Of a stretch of DNA of 64,000 nucleotides, positions 33,801 through 41,360 are shown piece by piece. Made by a program: the position numbers and the translations under genes. Within the stretch, counting starts at the first letter, position 1. Every line of letters starts with the position of its first letter. The notes under the pieces are model-generated. The model was not told the origin of the DNA and did no database searches. It saw only the letters and a list, made by a program, of their open reading frames with translations. Source of the stretch: Plasmodiophora brassicae (Eukaryota > Endomyxa: Phytomyxea > Phytomyxea > Plasmodiophorida); NCBI GenBank assembly GCA_036867785.1, contig CP145426.1, positions 620,001 through 684,000 on the forward strand, written 5' to 3'.

Positions 33801-35591
33801 GTTCGTGTTATTTGGCAACAGCGAGATGTCCCCTGTTGCCAGAGCCGGAAAGATGTGTCGACCTCTCAGCTCGTGGAGATGCCAATCGAGCCATCGCCGT
33901 GCTTTCGGAAATCGCTGATACAGAAACTGTAGCCGGTTCGCGAAATCAATCGGGTCGACTACAATCGTGAGCGACAAAACTGTTTCGTAAAATAATGCCT
34001 TGTCATCAGGGTGGATGACACCAGCGTTTCGAGATACACGGCTTAGGGTCCGCTTAAAATGCACGTCGCAATAGCGGTAGAAATGATCGAGCGCCAGAAC
34101 GGCATTATCATCCAAATGACAGTGCGCCCTGAGAGCTGCCTCAAACCCAGCACGTTCGGCGTCTGAAAAGTCGCTGGTGTTGCCCGGGAATTGGTGTTCC
34201 CATGCGTCCACATCTACCGGCATTTCCATTGTGCTGAAGAGAGTCAGGAAGTGCCGGCGGTAATGTGCAGCACTCTTGCCAGTCAGGATCGATATCAATA
34301 ACGGGACGTGACGCGAAAGCATTGGACAGTATGCAGTCGTCATCGTTACGTTTGCGTCAGGAAGTATGGGATCGACAAGGATGCCTTCGATGGAATCGGA
34401 CTGCATCGGAGATTCGCAAGCCCTTGCCCTCTCCTGCATGAACGCTGTCTGCAGACAAAGCGCATCGGAACCGATACATACGAACAACTTTTCACCGATT
34501 TCCTTTTCAAACGCTAGTACTTCAGACAAGGATGAAGTGGGCGGCTTAATGAGTTTGGTCTTGATGTACCTGAGGCGGTCAATGTTCGCCAGGCTGTGAT
34601 GAATCTCACCTGATGCTGGTCGAGTCATTGTACCCATCTGTAGCTGCTTGGGAGTGAGTTCGGGCGCCGTATGAATGATATGAGCGAGTTCATCCATTGC
34701 TTGGGCACTTGGTCGTATGGCTTCCGGTTTGCGATGACGATGGTATCCCTGATGAATGAACGTAATGATATGGGGGTTGTCGCTAGTTTTCTCGATGATT
34801 AAAATTGCCCGACATGCAATATGAGAAACTGGACGATTGTGCACAGAGCATGCCGCAGGACAAGGCGCAGGACGACAGTGTTTTGAGCGCCGCTTGGGCA
34901 GTTGGGGACGAACGGTGAACCCGCATCCGTCCACTGGGCAGACAAACACCCCCAGACATGACTTCTTCACTCGTACAGAGGAGGTACTGAACCGCGCCAT
35001 GGACCAAGATGTGTTCAGGTATGAAACCTTCGATTCGTCAGTGGGTACAGATATGGTGTACGAAATGTTTCCATCCGGCCACTCTGGATTGATCTCGGCT
35101 GGCGTAGCAACCTCGTGCACGGGATGCTGTCGCAGATGATGGGTTCGCCCAGCAGGAAGGGGCAAGTGGGGGTCTCGCGAATCCTGCTCGGCCGCTGAAG
35201 TATGGACGTCGTCGTTCGCGCTGGTACCCCGCAATGTATGTAGAGGAACGGCCAAGTGCCGGTCCCGCGAGTCGTGTTCGGGCGCCAAAGTATGGCCGTC
35301 GTCAGCTGGCGTCAAATCACGATCGTGTGTCCTGGCAGTACCGTTATGCCGCTCAGCTACACCAGCCACTGCACGTCGCGAGTCTGACAGCAAGTGGCTT
35401 CGCAGAAAAGAATCCACCCGAGCGTTCCACTCACCGTTGACGTCATTTGCCAAGAGCAGATCCAAAGCCAGACGGCATACAAGAAACTTCGTAAATTCGT
35501 CTGTCTTCGACGCCATCAGCCCTTGCTGCCGACAGGCACGCCTGCAAGAATAGATCGAGACCAGCTCCTTAGTACGGTGGGACGATTCCAT
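30900..35591 (-). CDS. MULE transposase fused to two USP-like cysteine-protease modules
   Basis: Inferred exons on the minus strand: 35591-32368, 32312-32249 and 32183-30900, with introns of 55 nt (GTAAGC..CCAG) and 65 nt (GTAGGT..ATAG). They sum to 4572 nt, 1523 residues. In order: Cys/His-rich zinc region (CPVDGCGFTVRPQL, ACSVHNRPVSHIAC); DDE-type core with GILVDPIL, NTSDFSDAE, DVHF and NNTNAQESVGG; AT-hook-like KKLRGRPPGS; module 1 with TNTCPMDTGLMTLYLL and GGHFTSIIYIGGACLFYDGM; module 2 with VNTCAVDTGLMTVFIL (before the second intron) and NHFASLVLLRGEFVYYDGMM; and a final CQTCGNAIERD zinc-like motif. The Cys-His-Asp order is that of USP (C19), not ULP. The ATG at 35591 is the first in frame after an upstream stop in the pre-insertion sequence. 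The protease role is unknown. Confidence 0.7.
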
Positions 35592-35615
35592 GCATAGAGA
35601 AGCTGGGTTAAGAAC

Positions 35616-35812
35616 TGTGCTAACGCCGCCGCTGCCCACTACGGGGGCGGTCGGTCGCAAGAGTCGGCGCCTGGTGATATAACGAACTGATGTATTTGGA
35701 CAGGATCGTCACAGCAAGGGCCGCTGCGGGGTCGAGTACGGTCATGATCATGTGACCGGGTGGCAGCAGCATCTGAGCAGCATCATCTGAGTACTGGTAC
35801 TCTGGATGAACA
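35616..35812 (-). repeat. Downstream (3') LTR
   Basis: 197-bp direct repeat, identical by reading to 40755-40951. It begins TGTGCTAACGCC and ends GATGAACA on the plus strand. The element is transcribed on the minus strand, so this copy is the 3' LTR. Confidence 0.93.
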
Positions 35813-35821
35813 CTCCCCGTG

Positions 35822-38800
35822 TTAGAAATCTGCTAACAGTCGTGAGCAGAGCGGGTCTCCTTCGGCTTGTCGTTCGAGGAAGGCCCTGACGATATCAGGA
35901 ACATCGGCCGCCATGACCGAGTAAGGTTCCCATGAATTGTCGGTGGCATCGAATCCGATCCAGTTGATCAGTAGTTCAGTGTCACCTGACGTAGAGTTGA
36001 CTCGAATGTCCTCGACTGCGTTGACTTGGTAAGCCACGCCGGTGAGCGCGATGTTGTGCTTCAGGGAAGAGGTGACATTCAAGTGCGCATCTGCATAGAA
36101 CATTAAGCGCTGGGCGTGTACATCTGAGATATGATCAGTCAAGAGATCTCGAACTCGATACACCCAGTCGTTGATGGTGTCGATAATCTGGGCAGGTCCA
36201 GTCCAGTTGTACTCGGACTTGGAGTGCTTGCCATGGTTGGCCACGAGAACATAGTCGCCCGTCGTGAAGTTGATCTCGCGAACATTGCGTCGGCGACGCC
36301 GGGCGCGTTGCTTGAGATCACGTAGATGGGTGCGTGTACGTGCCACTTCTTTGTGCATGTCCTCGAGAGAATCGATAAGTTCCGTCGTCATTTCCTTGAG
36401 ACGGTCAGGGGTCAACGGTACGTCGATAACCGCGTCGATGCGTTTGTTGAAGATAATCGAGATAGGTGTCGAGGGTGGCAAACCCGTAAACATCGTGACA
36501 GGCGCGTAGCCCACACTTGATCGAACAGTGTGATTTACCGTCATGTTGATCAGCGGAAGGACATACGGCCAATCCTGGAATGGAAGATTTAGCTCGGAGA
36601 GGAGGGACTTCAGCAGAAAGAGAAGCCGCTTGTTGACAACCTCAACCGTGCCGTTCGCCCAAGGTGTGTAGGCAGTTGTGAAATGATGGTTGCAGTGTAA
36701 CCGGCTATTAAGCTCGGCGATAACCGCGTTTTTGAAGTGTGTGCCGCGGTCAGAGACATGTTGGAAAACAATGCCGAAACGTTTGAACCAATCCAGAAGA
36801 GATTCGGCGACAACGCTGTGATCCGCGAATTGACAAGGAATTAACTCGACGAATGCTGTAGCGTCGTCCTTCAGAACCAGAACATAACGAAGTTGATGAG
36901 AATCGCCTGGACGAGGTTTGGATAAGAACAGAAAGTCATAGTGGATGACCTTATTGGGCTTGTCCGCATGCATAGCCGTGCCATAAGGTCGGGGGATCAT
37001 CGAATCTTTGTTGCGTAGGCAGTGTAAGCATTTGTCCACAAATGCACGAACAAAGGAATCGAGATCAGGCCACCAGAAGAGTTGCGCGATGCTCGAAATA
37101 GTCGATGCAGCAAGTTGATGACCAGACAGTCCCATATGTGAAATCACTGCGATGCGTAGCTGCAGTGCATGTGATGGTACCCAGAGTTGATTGTCTGGAG
37201 TACGCCAGCCAGATTCCGGGCTAAGGTGGAGAGACATGTCCCCTTCGAGTTGGAGAATATCAGAAACGGCAGATAGGTCGTGTTGGCGAATGTAGTCGGT
37301 CTGAGCGTTACTAATCTCGTCGACAGACGGCCAGATAAACTCATCGGTCATCTTGTAATCGTCGAAGTCAAGATTAATTGCCATATGACGAATAGAACGG
37401 AACGATGGAGGGGAAAATGAGGAGAGTGGTTGCAGGGCGACGCCCCACCGCGTGGCGAGGTCGGCCCAAACGTTGTCCTCCCCAGCAATGTGCTCAATGT
37501 GAAAATCTAGGTCGATAATCTGAAGTCGCCAGCGCTCCAAGCGATCGCCGGTCGTCCGACTAATTCGTGCAACCGAGGCTGGGTTCAGAATGAAAACCAA
37601 ATTACGGTGGTCTGTGAAGATTCGAAGTGCCAGCTTTGACATAGAGATGAAGTGTCTGAGGCGATAGCAGCCTTCAATGATGGCGTAGGCCTCCTTCTCA
37701 ATGGTCGCCCACTTCAATTGAGAACCACGGAATGTCCCCGAGATGAACGACAAAGGTTCGTGGTGTTGCTCACCGTACGGGAGATCAATATCTTCCGGAG
37801 GGATCTGCGACAGGAAAACAGACCAGAAACGGTCACTCGCATCCGGAAAGAGACACATGATCCATTCGTCCTTGGTGTGCGCCAGCGTCATGGCCTCCGA
37901 TAGTCGATGCTTCAGAGAATTGAAACTGGTGAGATGGTCAGTGGTCCAGCCGATGTCGGCTAAACGAACTCGACGTAGGTGTGATTTCTTCAGACTGCTG
38001 ACAGAACGAGAAGCGGACAGAAGTAGATCCTGTAGCGGATGAACATGTGCCGCGAATTGAGGGATAACAGAACGGACCCAATTGAGGCCCGAGAGGAACT
38101 GTTGGAGATCAGCAGCCGTGATAGGAGTTGATAGATCGTGCAAGGCGTTGAGATACGAGCGATCGAACGACACTCCATCAGCGGATATAACGCGACCGCA
38201 CCATGTCACTGAAGTGAGATATAACTGGCAGCGATCAGGGTTGAGTTTAACTCCAAACTCGTCGAAAGCGTTGAGAAGAGATTCGAGTGTGTCCATGTAG
38301 GCTCCGAATCCAGATACGTAGCCGAGGATATCGTCGATCCAGAGTAGGGCGCAGATATATAGAAGTTTCCCCAACACCTGTTGCATTCCCGCCTGGAACG
38401 CAAACACGCAATCAGCGATTCCCTGGATGATGCGCCTGGGTGTAAACGTGGCGATGTGCGTCATGAACGAGCAGGCCTCCTGCGAATCAGGGTGCAACGG
38501 AAATTGCCAATAGCCTTTAAAGGCATCGAACAGCATGAAGATGGTCGCGGAACGTAGGTAGGTCAGGATGATGTCGATGTGAGGCATCGGCCATGCAATG
38601 CGTTCGGTCTGTTTGTTGACGGCTTCATTGATGTCGACGGTCAGCCGATGGCCGCGAACCTCCGTGTCCTTCTTGTCGACGACCAGACACGGCGACGCGT
38701 ACCTGCTGTGCGGATTGCGGTACACAAAATCGTTTTCCGCCAAGGTTCCTACGTGATCATCCATGAATTTTTGCTGTTCGAGGGTATACCTTCGTGTTCG

Positions 38801-40711
38801 GCAACGAACAGGACGAGCATCTGCTTTGAAGTGTAGTTTCAGTGGACTTACTTTCGCAGGTGGATCACGGCCAAGCTTCGTTCGCCATATGTCTTTGTGT
38901 CGATTGACAGTTGTGCGTAGACGCGGGACTTGATCGTTAGGGAAACCGGAGTCAGTTGCACGTTGTATCATCCGGTCTATTGCCCTGTCCACGTCTGTAT
39001 CGGAGTGTTCTCCGATTTCGACATCATAGTCGTCACCCGGATCATTGGTGTCCAATTGGGGCTCATGATCGCGAGTTGTTCCACTTACCTCCGGGTGTCT
39101 TACCGCTCTCATCGTGATCCCTTGACCACCTGGGGCGTGACGTTCCGGGGTCGGATCCGCTTCGATGATGATAGGACCATTTGCCTCGATTAACATCTCC
39201 TTCAGTTGTGTAGCTGGATTGATACCCAACGCGTCCAGTTCCGGGGCTCCTAAAAGGACAATGTCATCAGATAGGTCTTCGCGACATACGTTGATTTCCC
39301 GCCCGCGTAGATGTGCAGGTTTGCCATGCGAAGGTGGGACAATGGTGATGTCCACGATCGCTGTGGCGACAATTGTTGTCGTAGCCCCGATCGTTGCAAG
39401 TTTCGCCTCCGTTGGATGGTCGAACACTTTGACTGGGACATGCTGGATGGCTTGAATCCGTAGCAGTTGCGATTGCGAAATGACGGTCTTCGTCGCACCA
39501 CTATCGGCTTCGAATGGAAGGTCGAGCGAGTTCTGGAAGCGAAGTCTCATAGGGGACGGTGTTGACGGCGACGGCGGGCCCATGCGCTTTGCCGTGTCTG
39601 CGTTGCCCTTACTCTCCTCCTTCTCTTTGCGCTCTTTCTGGAACTTTTCAATGGCAGCTTTGCGTTCTCCTTGAGTTGCCTTCGGGCACACTTGGACCCA
39701 GTGCTGCTCCTTGCAGATTAGGCAACCTGCCTTTGGAGGATCCTTACCTTCGAAACGTTTTCGGATGTGCTCGGGGATGTCCCTCGATTCGTCTTTCGTT
39801 TGCGATGTGGACGATTGAGCTGTCTTCAGTCCGATCGGATTTGTCGGATGCTTGCCGCCATTCCTATTCGGAGCAACAACGTCCTTACCTTTCTTACCTG
39901 CAGGTGGGGACATGGTCTGCGCTGGAGACTTCTTCTTCTCAGCTTGCAGCCGGAAGTGTTTGTCCTGCTCTTTGGCAAGACGGTCGACGAGGTCGAAGAA
40001 TTTGAGCTCGTCCTTCTCAGCGTCCCTGCACCCTCCGAACTCGATCGCGCGTTCGACTAGAACCGCAAGGTCAGTGGGACGGATACCTCCGCGTAATACC
40101 TTGATCTTGCGCTTGGTTCCTTTCGTTCCTTTGGCGTATGTGTCTTGTAGCCCATAGTCGTCGATTAGCTCATCGAACTTGGCGAAGAAAGACGTGACAC
40201 GTTCCTCAATACTCTTGATTGACAGGTTCATGACCACTGTCTTCGTGAGAAGCGCCTTGATGTCTGTCGAACTCTCGACATCAGCCTCCCTGCGTTGGAC
40301 TGACCTCAAGTAGCTCATGATGTCGCCATCCGTGATCGTGCTGGCGGGTTGACGTAGGCGATATTTCGACATCCCTCTGAGGACGTCCTCGGTAATGCAT
40401 GACTTCACCGTTGGCGGATGAATATCCTCCTTGTAGATCAGTCGGCGCTCGTTAACGATCTCGACGTGTTTCCTATATTTCTTGAGGAAATCGTTAATTC
40501 CGTCCTTGGCCGTAAGGCTCAGGGTACGTAGGATGGGCGGTTTCAAAGGCATAAAGATCGGGCTCTTACCGTGCAGGTTTGTTGACTGAAGCCCTCGATC
40601 GATTTCGTCATCTGTCGACGATTCATGCTCCTTGGCCTCGGCGTCGGAGTTGGTCCTGGCGTCGTCCTCCATCTGTAGACGAACGGGCGCTCTGCGGCCA
40701 CCTCCTGCCAT
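35822..40711 (-). CDS. Gag-Pol polyprotein of the chromovirus
   Basis: One continuous frame of 1629 residues. In order: a Gag-like helical region with a zinc knuckle (CLICKEQHWVQVCP) in the first ~380 residues; an aspartic protease (ADSGATKTVIS) near 400; reverse transcriptase (~640-830); RNase H (~900-1030); integrase with an H/C zinc region and catalytic core (~1080-1450); and a C-terminal chromodomain (LLINWIGFDATDNSWEPYS) near 1580-1610. The chromodomain defines the chromovirus branch of Ty3/gypsy and in this family is thought to guide integration through histone marks. Gag and Pol share one frame. It looks whole and young. Confidence 0.92.
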   Translation of the reverse strand: MAGGGRRAPVRLQMEDDARTNSDAEAKEHESSTDDEIDRGLQSTNLHGKSPIFMPLKPPILRTLSLTAKDGINDFLKKYRKHVEIVNERRLIYKEDIHPPTVKSCITEDVLRGMSKYRLRQPASTITDGDIMSYLRSVQRREADVESSTDIKALLTKTVVMNLSIKSIEERVTSFFAKFDELIDDYGLQDTYAKGTKGTKRKIKVLRGGIRPTDLAVLVERAIEFGGCRDAEKDELKFFDLVDRLAKEQDKHFRLQAEKKKSPAQTMSPPAGKKGKDVVAPNRNGGKHPTNPIGLKTAQSSTSQTKDESRDIPEHIRKRFEGKDPPKAGCLICKEQHWVQVCPKATQGERKAAIEKFQKERKEKEESKGNADTAKRMGPPSPSTPSPMRLRFQNSLDLPFEADSGATKTVISQSQLLRIQAIQHVPVKVFDHPTEAKLATIGATTTIVATAIVDITIVPPSHGKPAHLRGREINVCREDLSDDIVLLGAPELDALGINPATQLKEMLIEANGPIIIEADPTPERHAPGGQGITMRAVRHPEVSGTTRDHEPQLDTNDPGDDYDVEIGEHSDTDVDRAIDRMIQRATDSGFPNDQVPRLRTTVNRHKDIWRTKLGRDPPAKVSPLKLHFKADARPVRCRTRRYTLEQQKFMDDHVGTLAENDFVYRNPHSRYASPCLVVDKKDTEVRGHRLTVDINEAVNKQTERIAWPMPHIDIILTYLRSATIFMLFDAFKGYWQFPLHPDSQEACSFMTHIATFTPRRIIQGIADCVFAFQAGMQQVLGKLLYICALLWIDDILGYVSGFGAYMDTLESLLNAFDEFGVKLNPDRCQLYLTSVTWCGRVISADGVSFDRSYLNALHDLSTPITAADLQQFLSGLNWVRSVIPQFAAHVHPLQDLLLSASRSVSSLKKSHLRRVRLADIGWTTDHLTSFNSLKHRLSEAMTLAHTKDEWIMCLFPDASDRFWSVFLSQIPPEDIDLPYGEQHHEPLSFISGTFRGSQLKWATIEKEAYAIIEGCYRLRHFISMSKLALRIFTDHRNLVFILNPASVARISRTTGDRLERWRLQIIDLDFHIEHIAGEDNVWADLATRWGVALQPLSSFSPPSFRSIRHMAINLDFDDYKMTDEFIWPSVDEISNAQTDYIRQHDLSAVSDILQLEGDMSLHLSPESGWRTPDNQLWVPSHALQLRIAVISHMGLSGHQLAASTISSIAQLFWWPDLDSFVRAFVDKCLHCLRNKDSMIPRPYGTAMHADKPNKVIHYDFLFLSKPRPGDSHQLRYVLVLKDDATAFVELIPCQFADHSVVAESLLDWFKRFGIVFQHVSDRGTHFKNAVIAELNSRLHCNHHFTTAYTPWANGTVEVVNKRLLFLLKSLLSELNLPFQDWPYVLPLINMTVNHTVRSSVGYAPVTMFTGLPPSTPISIIFNKRIDAVIDVPLTPDRLKEMTTELIDSLEDMHKEVARTRTHLRDLKQRARRRRRNVREINFTTGDYVLVANHGKHSKSEYNWTGPAQIIDTINDWVYRVRDLLTDHISDVHAQRLMFYADAHLNVTSSLKHNIALTGVAYQVNAVEDIRVNSTSGDTELLINWIGFDATDNSWEPYSVMAADVPDIVRAFLERQAEGDPLCSRLLADF

Positions 40712-40754
40712 TAAGTGAGTTCGTTTGCTTGGGGCTCTTTGCGCAAGAAGCTTC

Positions 40755-40951
40755 TGTGCTAACGCCGCCGCTGCCCACTACGGGGGCGGTCGGTCGCAAG
40801 AGTCGGCGCCTGGTGATATAACGAACTGATGTATTTGGACAGGATCGTCACAGCAAGGGCCGCTGCGGGGTCGAGTACGGTCATGATCATGTGACCGGGT
40901 GGCAGCAGCATCTGAGCAGCATCATCTGAGTACTGGTACTCTGGATGAACA
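40755..40951 (-). repeat. Upstream (5') LTR
   Basis: Identical by reading to 35616-35812 and followed at 40952-40956 by the AGAAC target duplication. It should carry the promoter of the element, reading leftward. Confidence 0.93.
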
Positions 40952-41047
40952 AGAACTCTGTATGCTCAATCTCCTGTAGATTACATGATTTTTGTTAGCC
41001 TGCGTAGAAGCAGTGTTCGCTTGTACATGCCGTTGTAAACTCAACTG

Positions 41048-41203
41048 TTTTACACCGAAGTTCGTAAAGGTCTATTTTTTATGCCAAAGTTCGTAAAGGT
41101 CATTTTTTTTGTACCGAAGTTCGTAAAGGTCATTTTTTTGTACCGAAGTTCGTAAAGGTCATTTTTTTTGTACCGAAGTTCGTAAGTTCGTACGAACTTT
41201 TTT
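41048..41203 (-). repeat. Right terminal inverted repeat of the MULE
   Basis: Reverse complement of the left repeat: subrepeats with CCGAAGTTCGTAAAGGTC separated by T-runs, ending in GTTCGTACGAACTTTTTT. Copy-to-copy length differences are mostly in the T-runs. Confidence 0.85.
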
Positions 41204-41360
41204 CCAAAAAACCCTTTTTTTGTGGTTGCGTTGATGTTTTTGTGCGGTCGCGGCTGCCTATGGACATGTTAAGATCGCTGGATCGGCAACCAGAGCCTTT
41301 GGCCAAAAATGCTATTTTAGAATCGTGTGGGTACTGAAACTTTACAAAACCAGATTCATG

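Larger units (their letters stand above)
35616..40951 (-). mobile_element. Ty3/gypsy chromovirus LTR retrotransposon, looks whole
   Basis: Two 197-bp LTRs (TG...CA) appear identical by eye and are flanked by the 5-bp target duplication AGAAC (35611-35615 and 40952-40956). A single long minus-strand frame fills the interior, and a short purine-rich tract adjoins the downstream LTR (35813-35821). Identical LTRs point to a very recent insertion. It lies inside the MULE, 20 bp upstream of that element's transposase start codon. I could not recognise a classical tRNA primer-binding site next to the upstream LTR. Confidence 0.93.
30382..41203 (-). mobile_element. Mutator-like (MULE) DNA transposon with tandem USP-like modules
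   Basis: Inverted repeats of ~157 bp bound the element (30382-30539 and 41048-41203). Inside, on the minus strand, lies a spliced transposase with a zinc-binding N-terminus, a DDE-type core and two USP-like protease modules. Without the 5.3-kb LTR element inserted at 35611 the transposon is ~5.5 kb. It sits between the PPR gene (stop at 41361) and the CFP1-like gene (ATG at 30241). Flanking sequences show no clean 8-11-bp target duplication, so the outer borders may be a few bases off. The frames appear intact, so it may be recent. Confidence 0.7.
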
